Shown: positions 1 to 11,765, counted from the stretch's first letter. The stretch: 64,000 nucleotides of DNA from Pogona vitticeps (GCF_051106095.1 NC_135793.1:9224501-9288500), one strand, 5' to 3'. Notes: a model not told the origin generated them from the sequence alone. Numbers and translations are program-made.

Positions 1-299
1 CACTTGGCCTTAGGTTCATGTCCAGTGACTGCACACTTTGGAAATGATCCAAATCAGAGCAAACATACCTACATAAAAAAATTTGAAAGCACCTGAATGA
101 GGCCAGAAAAGTGCAGATAGATAGAGGACGATTCTAAGGGCAGATTGATTTGCTCAAGCAAAATCATTGTCTGACAGGTGTCTTTAAAAGCAAGCAAGCA
201 AGCCTGTCCCTGCAGTGGACCAAACAGACGGTTAAACACCCATCAAGTCACCCTGAGTCACTTCCATACAAAGAAAATACATACATCTATCACCTAACC

Positions 300-435
300 C
301 AGGGGTCCCCAACCTTGGGCCTCCAGATGTTCTTGGACTTCAACTCCCAGAAATCCTAGCCAGCAGAGATGGTGATGAAGGCTTCTGGGAGTTGTAGTCC
401 AAGAACATCTGGAGGCCCAAGGTTGGGGACCACTG
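300..435. repeat. Foldback MITE, hAT-like, nearly perfect hairpin
   Basis: The left arm begins CAGGGGTCCCCAACCTTGGG and the right arm ends with its reverse complement, finishing in CACTG. The arms are about 50 bases each and almost identical, separated by a loop of roughly 30 bases. The CAGGGG...C(A)CTG ends and the 'CTCCAGATGTT...AACTCCCAGAA' core are those of a short non-autonomous hAT-like family, of which diverged relatives lie at 13835, 23640 and 40274. I did not find a clear 8-bp target duplication. Confidence 0.7.
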
Positions 436-877
436 AACAGTACCAACAATTCTATCACCAATATGATGTTATAGCAAGGCAATCTCAATCACTGTGGACT
501 AAAAACTTTGAAAGGCTGCTTTTAAGACCAGATATGGTAAACAGATATGGTAAAACAAGTAATGATTTTCTTTCTACTCATTAACTATACAATTTGTGTT
601 AACTGCAAAAAAAAGTGTACCTACAACTCTTTGCATTAGTTTCCTTTTCTTTTTCAAATCAGACACTTTGTGTGATTCTGGAATAACTAAATCAATTACA
701 CAGATGCATAAAAGTTTAATTGTGTTCAGCCGTAACATTCAAGTATAGTTTATAAGTGGTGCACGCACATGCAAAAGAGAGTCTGCACAAAGCCTTGGAT
801 TTGAATGGACTATCCCCACTTACTTCCTCCCATGTAAATAAGGAACAAGAATCAACTAGGATTTTACTTTATTTTCG

Positions 878-1146
878 CTGATTCCTAGTCCTGAAGCTGA
901 GGCTCCAGTACTTTGGCCATCTCATGAGAAGAGAAGACTCCCTGGAAAAGCCCCTGATGTTGGGAAAGTGTGAAGGTAAGAGGAGAAGGGGACGACAGAG
1001 GATGAGATGGCTAGACAGTGTCATCGAAGCGACCAACATGAATTTGACCCAACTCCAGGAGGCAGTAGAAGACAGGAGGGCCTGGCGTGCTCTGGTCCAT
1101 GGGGTCACGAAGAGTCGGACACGACTCAACAACTAAACAACAACAA
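878..1146 (+). mobile_element. Bov-B (RTE clade) LINE, 3' end fragment
   Basis: The plus strand encodes the C-terminus of the Bov-B reverse transcriptase, with EGKRRRGRQRMRWLDS, WRALVHGVTKSRTRL and an intact frame to the end. It is followed by the family's short 3' tail ending in AACTAAACAACAACAA. Only the last 270 bases are present, so this is a 5'-truncated retrotransposition product. The clean frame suggests a fairly young copy. A second copy lies at 5925-6391. Confidence 0.92.
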
Positions 1147-3106
1147 GTCCACTTATAGGTGCAAATCAGGCATTAAGGTTTAAAATGAATTCTGGCTCCA
1201 TAAACAAGCCACCTTCGTAACTTACAGTTTGAACTTGACCCCTCAGACACTGAGGTGCTAAACAAGCCACTTCCATAACTCACACTTTGAACCTCAAGCC
1301 TCTTCCCTCCCATCTTTTAAGGGGATGTTAAAGACTGTCTTGTTTGAAGAGGCACTTAAGGACATCCTCACCTAAGTCAATTGGTATGGGCTCCTGGTTT
1401 TGCCATCACATGGGCTTTTTATTTATTGCCTTAACTACTTAGAGGCATTCAATACTGGTATACGGGGGGTGGAGGGTTTTGTTGTGTTGTCTTGCCGTAA
1501 GTCACTCAGAGTAGGGCTTTCCTCTAAATCAGCAGTATAAAAATGCATGAAACAAACTTGACTTGCTCAGCAACTGATGCAAACTTGATTGAAACAACTC
1601 TGGGTTTACAGGCAATGACAATCGAACAAAGCAGAGGTTTATTCCTCCTCTCAGCTTTGCTTGAGTTCCTTTTTAATCATGCATTATAGAACTAAAAAAA
1701 TATGCATCAGTGCAAACATTTTATTGTCTCTGTCGCCAATCTAAAATCCCATATACAAATGGGCAGCCTAAGGACAATTCACACACAGTTTTTGCATTTC
1801 CTCACTTGCCATTAAGGCTCCTCTGATACAGTACATGTCTGAACCAAACATCTCCATTTCTATGTACCAATTCCAACTTTACAGCAATTTGCGGCAGTGA
1901 ATTTCACAGGCTAATTAGAACTTCAGTTATTTAAAAAAGAAAAAGAAGATGTATCTCCCTTGTAAACCTGCTGGATCTTTCAAGTTTCCAATCAAAACTC
2001 TTGAGTTGTACTTACACACCTATCACCATGTTTTCTAAAGCTGACTAATCTAATTGTTTGAAATTCAACTTTTACAAGACAACCCTCAGCAGAATTAAAA
2101 GAGTATCAAGCTTGAGAGCCATATTCTTCCAGTTTATTCTACATAATACCTACATGTTCAGATCTCAGCAATAACTTGGGGTACTAAAAACATTTATACT
2201 TTGTTCCATATGTAGGCTTGAGATTAGTTTCACGCTCCCACTGAGTATGAAGAAATGGTTCTAATAAAGTATATTACATCTTAAGGAGCAATTGCACTGC
2301 AATACATTCCTCCAATTACTCTGGGATTAGCACAGTGCAAATTGAGAAAAAATTTCCAAACTACATGACATTACTGTAGGTGTGGAAAAAAACCACTTAT
2401 CTTCAAGCAATCATTTCTTTTTGAACATTTATTAGGAGATTGTTTATTTTCAATCGTTCTACATCACACTTTTTAAAACCATTTTTGGTTATGTGAATAG
2501 CCGTGTTTTTATATTCTGTGTGCAGAAGCATTTTTGGTGCTGTGTTTGAGATGGTATGGAATGCTGTCCCATCAGGAAACTAGCTATCATGTCTGATGTC
2601 TGAACTGTTTCTTTTTAATTTTTTTTTAAAATAAACAGTTTGACTTCAGCGCTGCATCATATAGGCACTGCTGTTGTTCTGTCTGTAACACTGATGCAGC
2701 ACTATACCATTTAGAATACAAAAGAAGAGAAAAATTAACTCCAGTCAAGACAGTTATGGACAAGGACAGAATGGAAGCAATCAGGATTGGCCCATGAGTG
2801 GATCAAAGTGCCAATTCCAGGTCTATTCAAGGGCACTTAAAGAGCGGTGTAGTCCCCTGCAACAAATCAACCTGGTTCATCTGCGGCTGCCCCATGAGGA
2901 TGGGGATAGTGACACAAAGAGCACATGTCATGAATCAATACAATAATACCCTATTACAACTCTCAGATTATTTAGGCAATGTAGTCACTACATTGGGTTG
3001 AAAATAAAGCACTACCAAGTCAAAATGCTGAACCCAAGAGCTCATTAAACACAGGCAATTTTGGCCTCAGACCACTCAAAGTGGATTCAAATTATATCAA
3101 AATTGG

Positions 3107-3232
3107 TGTAGATTGTGATTTAAAGCGTGATTTAAATTTTAAAACAGGACTTTTGATAACATGAATAAAAATGTTTTGATTTAAATCAATTTCATTTTTT
3201 AAAAAAAAATCACTTATTTTTATCTACCCTGT
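3107..3232. mobile_element. Degenerate palindromic MITE (GATTTAAATC family)
   Basis: The segment begins near GTGTAGATTGTGATTTAAA and ends near TTTTTATCTACCCTGT. The ends are inverted relatives of each other, and the interior alternates GATTTAAATC-type palindromes. A better preserved copy with CAGGGTGGAT...ATCCACCCTG ends sits at 62657-62748. This copy is diverged and its limits are approximate. Confidence 0.6.
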
Positions 3233-4079
3233 GGAATATACAATAAAGCAGCAAATTTTATTTTTTAAATAAAAAGATCCAAGGAGGATCTCAAGGTTAG
3301 GGGAGTCTGCCGATTTATCCCAGGTTTGAATACCTGTGTACTGTACTACTTGCAAGCAAACAGTCCTTGCACTTAGCAGGCCAAGACTTTCAACAAATCT
3401 TTGAGGTTGCTTACAGATTCCTTTTAGACATCCCAAGTATTTTCATCCGCAACACAGCCTTCAGGGGCTGAGACAGACTGACACCTGTTTTCCACTATGG
3501 ACCACCCTGGAAAGTTACAGACTGAATGTCCCTCGGTCAACATCGGCCTTTGTAGCTGGACTTCTTAAATACACGCGTCCAGTTCACTCATCATCATCTT
3601 GAATGCCCCAGCTGATGGCAACCCAGATCCCTAAAATCCCTGTTCGTTAATCCCCGATTAGAGGTGTGGAAGAAGGCGAGAAGGGAAACTATTTATGACT
3701 CCAGCGATCGGAGAGGGACAGGCACCCAATCCTTTCGCAAACGATACCCGGCCAACATGATTCACGCCTACTGGCAATTCCTGCTTAAATCAATTCTAGG
3801 GAGTTTTGCTGCCTGCATTTTGGGAGCAAAAGAGAGAAAGTCGGGGGATGATTATCCTGCAAAACAATGCTTGCATGTTGCACCAGCCCCCGGGGGAAGC
3901 ACTTTGCACGTGCTCAGGAACCACTCCTTGCTTTGCAGCCATCGTTTTGCACACACACCCCAATGGCTCTGCAAGAGGACCCGACCCCTTCAGGCAACGT
4001 CGAAAGACAGGACTACAATGCCCATCTGCCTCCCACCGGGTCTCCTCAACGAACCCCTCCCTCCCTCGCCCCTCCCCCC

Positions 4080-4720
4080 CTAAAATTACCATTCCTCTCC
4101 CCCCCCCCTTACTTTCCGGCGGCGGATTCGCCGGGCCAGCTCGGTGGCGGAGAGGAGCAGGAGCGGGTGCTCAGGCGGCGGGACGGCCCGGGCGGCTTTC
4201 CGGGGGGCGGGCAGAGCGGCCACGACCGCCGCCGCCGCCTTCCCGGAAGAGAAAAGGGAAAGCAAGGAGGAAGGCGAGGGCGAGGCGGCGAGGGAGACCC
4301 GGAACGGGGCGCCCGCCACCAGGCCGATGAGGGCCAGGTGGAGCCGAGACAGGAAGCGCAGGAGGAGCACCAGGCAACGCTGGGCGCGCGACAGCGCCAT
4401 GGCGACCCGCGAGGCGGAAGCGAAGCAGGCCCGCGCGCGTGCAGCCACCCTGCCTCGTCGCCCTCCCGCCCGCCTTCTGGCTCTGCCGAAAGAGGCAGCC
4501 GGCCCTAAAGCCGAGCCCAGGTGAAGACCCGCGGGGGGGCGTGGCCACACAGGCGAACAACTCCGCCCCTCAAAGAGGCGTGGCCGCCACCACACACACA
4601 CCCAGCTCCGCCCCACCTCTGGCGTCAGTGGGCGGGGACACGGAGGGGGGGGAGGAACACTTTCGGAAGGGGCTTGGGAAGAGGCCAGAAGGTCCCGGCA
4701 TGGGGGCGCTCGAAGGGGAT
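4080..4720. promoter_or_regulatory. CpG island at the FAAH2 5' end
   Basis: GC content and CpG density rise sharply here compared with the AT-rich flanks, and the FAAH2 start codon (4400) lies inside. CpG-rich, TATA-less promoters are usual for widely expressed vertebrate genes. No TATA box was seen upstream of the start. Transcription start sites cannot be placed from sequence alone. Confidence 0.7.
4113..4400 (-). CDS. FAAH2: FAAH2 coding exon 1, fatty-acid amide hydrolase 2
   Basis: This exon encodes the first 96 residues of a FAAH2-like protein, a membrane-anchored serine hydrolase of the amidase-signature family that splits fatty-acid amides such as oleamide and anandamide. The start MALSRAQRCLVLLLRFL leads into a hydrophobic N-terminal anchor (about residues 8-50). 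The exon ends with EHPLLLLSATELARRIRRRK, which matches the human stretch TEPLLLLSGMQLAKLIRQRK, followed directly by a GTAAGG donor in phase 0, where human FAAH2 also continues into VKC. Human FAAH2 needs about 64 residues to reach this point, so this copy carries about 30 extra, mostly Ala, Pro and Ser. The catalytic Ser-Ser-Lys domain lies beyond the left edge. The family call rests on the last 20 residues, the hydrophobic start and the donor. Confidence 0.85.
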
Positions 4721-5248
4721 TGTGGGAAGGAGGGTCCTTCTTCATGGTCACCATGGATACGAAAGTGGGGTCGCAGAACCCCACTTTTAAAGAGTCATTT
4801 AAAGACCTGGCTCTTTAGGCAGGCCTTCCCTCCAGTCAACTCCTGATTTTCTGTTTTCTTTAGTTTTTTTCCTCCATCTTGGATCTTCCAATTTGTTGAT
4901 ATAATTATGTTATTGTTTTACATATATTGATGGTTTTTATTTGATTGTATTTTATAATGTTTTATTCTACTTTGTAAGCCATAAATAAAATAAACCGGGA
5001 TCGCCTGGGGTCAAGAGCCTCGGGTCTCTGGCAGGCAGGCAGCCTGGCATCATCTGCCACCCATCGCAGCCTTTCCTGTTGCTTTTCAGTTTGTCCACCA
5101 GGTCATCATAGCAATTGAGAAAGTCATGGATTCTTCCTGGAATAATACAGTACTTAGGTGCGACCCGTACCTATTGTCATGGAAAATAATTGTAAGCGGC
5201 TTAGATTTTAATAGGCAATTGAGAGTGACTTGGTTTAGAAATGTGGGG

Positions 5249-5592
5249 ACGTGGGTGGCGCTGTGGGTTAAACTGCTGACGCCTCTATGCTGCAAGGTCA
5301 GAAGACCAGCAGTCGTGAGATCGAATCCACACAACGGAGTGAGCTCCCGTCACTTGTCCCAGCTCCTGCCAACCCAGCTGTTCGAAAGCATGTAAAAATG
5401 CGAGTAGATAAATAGGTACCACCACGGTGGGAAGGTAACGCCGTTATGTGTCTAGTCGCACTGGCCATGTGACCACGGAAAATTGTCTTTGGACAAACGC
5501 TGACTCTATGGTTTGGAAATGGGGATGAGCAGCACGCCCTAAAGTTGGACACGACTGGACTAAATGTCAAGGCGAACATTTACTTTTACCTG
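5249..5592 (+). mobile_element. Sauria SINE, near full length
   Basis: The element starts with the tRNA-derived head GTGGGTGGCGCTGTGGGTTA (A box) and has the B-box-like GAGATCGAATCC about 80 bases on. It continues through a body including GTAGATAAATAGGTACC. It ends with a Bov-B-like tail, GTTGGACACGACTGGACTAA, and TTTACTTTTACC. This layout matches squamate Sauria SINEs, which borrow the Bov-B LINE machinery; Bov-B copies are nearby. Confidence 0.88.
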
Positions 5593-5924
5593 GTTTACAA
5601 AATACTTGTTCCTTATTCGCTGATTCTGGACTGATCCTGCTCTAGGTTTGGACTCTGGGAGAAGGGCCTGACTGCAGGGACAGTCATGAAAAGCATGCAC
5701 GTTTTCAGACGGTCGCTATATGACCAAACACATTTCTTGACTTGCTGACAAAGCAAAAGGCATTGAAAGAACAAAATAATGCTTTCCCTTTATTAAATGC
5801 AGCATTTAAATTAAATCTGGTCCATAAGTGGAAGAGTGGCTGCACCTAAGTAGGTGGTAGGTTTAAACTTGGAGCAAAATAGTAAAGTTTTGTTAAATGC
5901 AGTTTGACCTCCCTCAATCGGAGA

Positions 5925-6391
5925 CATCACCTTGTCACCAAAAGTCTGCATAGTCAAAGCTATGGTTTTCCCATTAGCGATGTCTGGAAGTGAGAGCTGG
6001 ACCATCAAGAAGGCTGACCGCTGAAGAATTGATGCTTTTGAATTCTGGTGTTGGAGGAGATTCTTGAGAGTCCCTAGACTGCAAGGAGATCAAACTGATC
6101 CATTTTGAAGGAAATCAACCCTGAGTGCTCACTGAAAGGACAGATCCTGAAGCTGAGGCTCCAATACTTTGGCCATCTCATGAGAAGACTCCCTGAAAAA
6201 GACCCTGATGTTGGGAAAGTGTGAAAGCAAGAGGAGAAGGGGACGACAGAGGACGGGATGGTTGGACAGGGTCATTGAAGCGACCAACATGAATTTAACC
6301 CAACTCTGGGAGGCAGTGGAAGACAGGAGGGCCTGGTGTGCTCTGGTCCATGGGGTCACAAAGAGTTGGACACAACTAAACAACAACAAAA
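5925..6391 (+). mobile_element. Bov-B (RTE clade) LINE, 3' fragment
   Basis: A longer 3' fragment than the one at 878-1146. It begins in the late reverse-transcriptase region (VKAMVFPLAMSGSESWTIKK), runs through RIDAFEFWCWRR and the GRQRTGWLDRVIEATNMN block, and ends in the same AACTAAACAACAACAA tail. Several stops and frame shifts interrupt it, so it is an old dead copy. Its 5' limit is where I lose similarity. Confidence 0.88.
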
Positions 6392-8274
6392 AAGCAAAAC
6401 AGCCAGGTGCTTTTATGCTTGCACAGTGCAGCTTCCTGCAACATTTCCCCTCTCTAGTCCTGTGGAGGTGCTGAGTCTAAGTTAGCTAGAAGGGCAAAGA
6501 ATCTGACAAGGCAACTTCCTACATTTTGTGTCCTATGTGCAAAAAAAGGGGGTGAAAGAGAAGCTAATTGTGTTAGTTTGTCCCAGAAAAAATAGTCTAG
6601 ATGCTATAGCATCCTATCTCTGGTTTAGCGGCAACATTTTTTTTCTTGTAAGCTTTCATAGCGTGTATTCTGAATCTGATGCCACCTGCTGAAGCTTATG
6701 CCAGACAATACATTCAAGGTCTTTAAGGTGTCACTAAACTATTGGTGATGTATTGGCTGAGCATCTAGCTGAATATCTTGCTGTTGTAATGAACTAGGCT
6801 GGCTGCTTCAAGGAGCCTTGGTGTAACTTGACCATATTTATCTTACTGTAGTAGAAAGCAGCATCCTGATTGTATGACTGGGTTTTAATGCCAATAAAGG
6901 TTTTAATAATTTAAAAAATGTGTTTAACTGCACTGAGTATGTGAAAACAAGCTTCCATTCCCTTTGCTAACCATTGGTGTACATTAAATTGCTTTTCCCG
7001 TTTAGAAAACAAAGTCTCACAGACCTGAGTTCTGCTTTGGGATTGGCACGCCGAAAGCAAAACAGCCTGCCTAACTGGAGTTGTCAATATTCAGGTTTTA
7101 CAAGTTCTGCTTTTGAAATGTTGTTTTGATGAATGCAGGCAAAAACATCATGCCTCTACAAATCCATATGAAGCATTTCCATCTGAATAGGAAGCACCTT
7201 TTGAAGAAGGGGAAAAATGTCTTACAGTTTCCTTACAAAAGGGAATAATAAAACACACACATGCACTCACATGTTCTTGCTCGCTCTGTCTCACACACAC
7301 ACTTAGCCCTCAGGCAGATCAACTACATCTAATTTTTCTTTTCTGGCATCTGTGGGGTAACAGAGAGCAGGAAAAAAAAGTTCAGAAATGAGCATCCCAC
7401 ACATGAACAAAGCAGATTCCCTGTCAACAGATTTATTTCAACATAGTATGAGTTGGAAGATGCATCATTCATGCAGGCTATTAGGGCCCTTCAACAAGGA
7501 TAGCTTCTGTTCCAGTTTTTGCTTGTAAACTGGTTTTTCCAACTCTGTTTCTGCAAACTGGTTCAAAAAGGGCATTTGCTGTAGGCAAAGAAGAAATGTT
7601 GTAAGTCATTGCATAGGAACTAACCACCATGAAGCTCTTCCAGATAGAGCATTTACTGTATTCTTCATGTACATTTCATTGACACTAATTTAATCTGTAT
7701 TTTTCTCACCATGCACATTCTCCTATCTCGTTTGGTGCAATAACTCATTTAGTCATGGCCTCCCAACTGGAAGCTTTCAATTAGTGCTGAAATAAACAAA
7801 AACAAATATTCAGAAGAGAAGCAGCAGCAAGGAAGCAGATTTCCTAAAGGGAAGTGGTGTTCAGGATTCCTTCACATTTAAGCAAAAGAAAGAGGAAGGG
7901 GACATTTGATTTGTCTGGAAGAGTCATCAATCAGATGACCTAAGATATAAATGGCTTTTGGGGGGGGGGGACAAGCAAACAATTTTGTTTGTTTTTAAAT
8001 TCCTTCACATGCAGGCTGGAATGGAGCAACAAGGATTTGGAATGTAAGCAATCTAGTTGAAGATGTATGGGGTGGTTTATCTAGCCCAGAAGCAATCTTA
8101 ACTAACACAAAATTCCAGGTGAGACAAAATAGAATCTTCAGTACTGTGAACACAGGTTACAACAGCCCAATCCCCCAAATTTCTGAAAGGTGGGGAACAT
8201 AAGAACTGAATTCCACCAAGATTTCAAAAGATGATGGCATGCCAGTTTTGAAGCCATGTTCTCGTGCAGTCATG

Positions 8275-8400
8275 TAATATCAAAAGAGTCTTATGATACT
8301 TTAAAGACTAAATAGGCTCATTTGGCATAAACATTTATGAGCTGCAGAACACTTAATCATGGAGTGTTGCATCTCTTGACAATAATTCATTCATATGCTA
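8275..8400. repeat. Unclassified dispersed repeat ('TTTAAAGACTAA' family)
   Basis: The sequence CTTTAAAGACTAAATAGGCT followed by GGCATAAACATTTATGAGCTGC resembles a widespread reptile repeat whose consensus reads 'CCTTAAAGACTAAC...GGCATAAGCTTT.GTGGGC'. Related pieces lie near 20040, 21090, 23370 and 35320. I cannot assign it to a superfamily from this window. Confidence 0.4.
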
Positions 8401-8539
8401 TAATGGGAGAGGACATGGGAACATAATGCAAAAAATACAAATACCAATTATTATTTTAACAGCGGTTGTTTAACAAAGAATAATTGTGAGGTGAGAAGGA
8501 CATCGTATCTGACCAGGAGAAAATAAAGAGAAAGGGGAA

Positions 8540-9325
8540 ATACTGTGATATACTGAAGAACTATACAGAAGAGATGCAAGGATGATAGGTTTCATTGACA
8601 AAGAAGCCTGTAATAAAGACCATGCAATTTTAGAAAGTGAAGCAAAGCTGTTCTAAAAACATTTCAAGAAATAAATGACAGATGGAATATTGACAAAACT
8701 GTTTGAAGCTACAGAAATGGAATCTGTTGAAATCCTAACAAGAATATGCCATAAAAATGAACAAGGAGTACATACTTTTATTATGGTAAAAAACGAGCAC
8801 TCAAAAAAAATATGGGAAAGAAAACAATGGCCCACAGACTGGAAACATCCAATCTATGTACTTCCAATTCCCATGAAAGGAGATGCCAAGGAAAGCAGTA
8901 ACAGTAGGACTGTTGGATTACTCTCCCATGCAAGCACAATGATGTTCAAAGTCTTTGATTGTGTGGATCATGAGAAGCTGTAGGTTGTTCTGCAAAGGAT
9001 TAGTGTACTTAAACATTCGATTGTTCTCATGCATAATCTATATTGTGAACAAGAAGCTAGTGTTAGGACAGAACCTGGAGAGAAAAATTATAGGCAAAGG
9101 TGTCAGATAAAAGTGTACAGTATTTTATCTCATGGTCAATCTGTGTGCAAAATGTAAATGGAAAACTGGATTAGATTCAGATGAGGAAGGGGTGAAAATT
9201 GGTGGAAGAAACATCAATAATTCAAGACACGTAGATGACATCTTACAAGTGGAAAGCAGCAATTGCTTGAAATGACTTTTCTTGAAGGTGGAAGAAGAAA
9301 AGGCAAACAGAAGACTGCAGATGAA
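8540..9325 (+). mobile_element. RTE-clade LINE copy with internal deletion
   Basis: The plus strand keeps pieces of an RTE reverse transcriptase: LPIPMKGDAKESSN, then LSHASTMMFKV joined straight to FDCVDHEKL, then a palm-domain relic near 9185-9230 (EEGVKIGGRNINNSR). In intact Bov-B the SHASK block and the FDCVDH block are about 55 residues apart, so about 165 bases are missing at 8950. Numerous stops show it is dead. A second copy with the same junction lies inverted at 10709-11199. Confidence 0.75.
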
Positions 9326-9523
9326 TATTAGTTACATGCCACAAAGTTGATTCTGACTTATGGTAACCCTTTTTAGGGTTTTCTAGGTACAGAGTACTTG
9401 AAAGTGCTTTACCAATCCCCCCTTCTGAGAACGACCTGGGGCTGTAGCTTGCCCAAGGCTACAGACTGGCTTTTCTCTTGAGACACGACCTTCCAACCTC
9501 TAATTCATTGAGCTACCCAACAG
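9326..9523 (-). mobile_element. tRNA-derived SINE, minus orientation
   Basis: Read on the minus strand, the head has GTAGCTCAATGAATTAGAG (A-box-like) and a degenerate B box. The body contains the reverse of CTTGCCCAAGGCTACAGACTGG and the 3' part the reverse of GATTCTGACTTATGGTAACC. Copies of the same family lie at 48452-48664, 49349-49570 and 63175-63330, all in the same orientation. It abuts the RTE copy on its left. Confidence 0.7.
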
Positions 9524-9524
9524 T

Positions 9525-9788
9525 GGCTGAAGTCCTGTTGCTTATCATAGGAGGTGACATGACACTAGGGCCATGGAATCAGTGGAAATTTGGTAAGTTA
9601 ACATTTCCATAAGTTCCACAGATTCAAATGAACCTACTCCAGTTGCTACTTTAGAATAGTAAGTCACAACTAGAGTAGGCCCATTTGAATCAATGGAACT
9701 TACAGAGTAGTTGACTCACCAAATTCCCCACTGATTCCATGGGCCCACTCTAGTGTGGTTTAATATGCCAAGCAACAGGATTTCAGCC
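9525..9788. mobile_element. Palindromic MITE, family 'GGCTGAAATCC', long form
   Basis: The element begins GGCTGAAGTCCTGTTGCTT and ends with the inverted form AAGCAACAGGATTTCAGCC. The interior is built of inverted copies of a 'AGTAGGCCCATTTGAATCA'-type block. Another long copy is at 47259-47509, and short copies of about 130 bases are at 14121 and 51437. No coding capacity. It lies directly next to the SINE at 9326-9523. Confidence 0.75.
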
Positions 9789-10708
9789 ATCAAGAATCAT
9801 TTTAGAGGTCAGTCACTCACTCATTTAGTTGCCATAACTGGCAGAGAATGTGATGGCACATAACAATAGGCTTCCAACCCAAAAACATTTCAAGGCCAGC
9901 GCAAACAGAAAATCTAAACACTGTAACCTCACCAGCACTCCTAGAACGTGTTGTTTCACAATTAAGCTGGCATTAACCTTCATGGATTCCCTGCTCCCTC
10001 TTACAGTTACTCCAGTAATTTCACTTTTATTTATTTAATTCCAGTTTGTTTACTTTTCACTTTCAGTCTGGTGCCACAAATGCTTTAATAAATAGAATGT
10101 GCCAGAAACAAGAGCAAACTGAGAGGTATTTTGTGTTCAATATGTGTGAAAGTGGCTTGTAAGGAAACAGAGAAAAGACACTGCAGTAAGAATCAGCAGA
10201 ATGTGTATATGGATGAGGTACATGTGCGGAGAAGCATTCCATGTGTTGGGTCTGGAGAGACCAATTTCTAGTCCTCATGACACTGAGGATGTGATAAGAT
10301 GGCATGCAAGGCACACATCTGATTGCACCAGAAAGGATCGCCTTGCCAGGAGTGACCTTTAAAACAAACCTTCTGTCTGCCAAGAGATTGCTCTAGCCAA
10401 GCACCCAAAAGTAATAGCCCCACTGCTGAACCCAAAAGGTCCAGTCTTGGTCACCTGTCAACGTTACTGCCTGTACTTCATGTGATTGCCAGGAAATCTC
10501 TTGGAGGAAACTGTGCCATAAGTGGTCCAAAATGTGAGCTATATGCCTATAACTGCACCCTTAGCAGGCGACTAGTCCTATTCATCTGTAAACATTTGGG
10601 AAATCTCACCACATGAGCAGGGGAGCTCTGCCCCCCATCTCCTTCTATGAATGAGTCAGAACAGGAAACGCTCTGCTATGCCCGGGGATTCTCCACATGC
10701 ATCACAAC

Positions 10709-11199
10709 AAAGGTCATGGATGAGTTTAATCAAATTTTTAAGCACCCCATTCCTTTGCAGAACAGCCCACAGCTTCTCATGATCCACACAATCAGACTTT
10801 GAATATCATGGTGCTTGCACGGGAAAGTAATTCAATGGTCCTATAGTTACTGCTCTCCTTGGCATCTCCTTTCATGGGAATTGGAAGCAGATTGAATGTG
10901 TCCAGTCTGTGGGCCATTGTTTTCTGTTCCATATTTTTTGCATGCTCACCTTTTACCGTAATAAAGTATGTACTACTTGTTTGTAATTTCTGGCATATTC
11001 TTGTTAGGATTTTGACACATCCCATTTCTGTAGCTTCAAACAATTTTACTAATATTCTATCTGTCATTTATTTCTTCAAATGTTTTTTAGAACAGCTTGG
11101 CTTCACTTTCTAAAACTGTATGGTCTTCATTACAGGCTTCCTTGTCAAAGGCACCTCTCAACCTTGCATCGCTTCTGTGTAGTTCTTCAATATGTTACA
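10709..11199 (-). mobile_element. RTE-clade LINE fragment with internal deletion
   Basis: The minus strand reads LPIPMKGDAKESSN, LLSRASTMIFKV and, across a deletion junction near 10795, DCVDHEKL. It shares its 5' part (TGAAGAACTA..AGAAG.GATGCAAGG) and this junction with the copy at 8540-9325. It is flanked by direct repeats of GGATTCTCCACRTGCAYCAC at 10686-10708 and 11200-11222, which could be an old target-site duplication. Dead copy with several stops. Confidence 0.7.
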
Positions 11200-11599
11200 G
11201 GATTCTCCACGTGCACCACAACCCTAGAAATCAGGATCCTAATTAAAATGGAGAAGTCTTAATAGATACTGGAGGCTCTCCTGTGTAGATTTTTAATCCT
11301 CCATGTTTTTAAGATGATAGAAGTAATGACAGGAACAGAACTTGTGTGCTCAATTCTATGTGTAATGAATGATCATTCCTAAATATTAACTGAGTACTGT
11401 ACATAATTTCTCACACCTTGACCTGCTTTCCAGGGTTATTTTGAGGATATAGACAGGAAGAGGAGAGTCATGTATGCCACCTTGATCTCATTCAAGAAAG
11501 ATGACATAAATATATCCAATAAGTACATACTTAAGTAAATAGCCATTAGAAAGAGGGGGTGTTCTGATTAACAAAGCAGGTGGTGTAGGTCAATAACTA

Positions 11600-11765
11600 C
11601 TGTATTTTTTGCACCATAAGACTCACTTTTTTCCCACAAAACAGGGGGGTGGAAAGTCTGTGCATCTTATGGAGCGAAGAAAACAGATTATATTTTCCTG
11701 TTTTCTTCTCCTAAAAAATCGGTGCGTCTTATGGAAAGGTGCGTCTTATAGAGCGAAAAATACGG
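11600..11765. mobile_element. MITE with TA target duplication (CYGTATTTTT ends)
   Basis: The element begins CTGTATTTTTTGCACCATAA and ends in the inverted form TTATAGAGCGAAAAATACGG, with TA on both sides (11598-11599 and 11766-11767). The centre is itself palindromic around GTGCATCTTATGGAGCG. A TA duplication points to the Tc1/mariner type. A related longer element is at 43876-44326. No transposase is encoded. Confidence 0.75.

Larger units (their letters stand above)
1..4112 (-). other. FAAH2: FAAH2 intron 1 (partial), no exon seen
   Basis: This stretch follows the FAAH2 exon 1 donor on the minus strand and runs off the left edge, so it should be intron 1. I looked on the minus strand for the next exon, which in human begins with residues VKCIDVVQAY, and did not find it. 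The visible content is AT-rich unique DNA plus a foldback element near 300-435, a Bov-B tail at 878-1146 and a degenerate palindromic MITE at 3107-3232. Confidence 0.6.

Noticed and set aside
4401-4784. N-terminal extension of the FAAH2 frame upstream of 4400
   Set aside because: The frame is open, but the first Met followed by a membrane anchor is at 4400; the upstream part is CpG-island sequence without family similarity.
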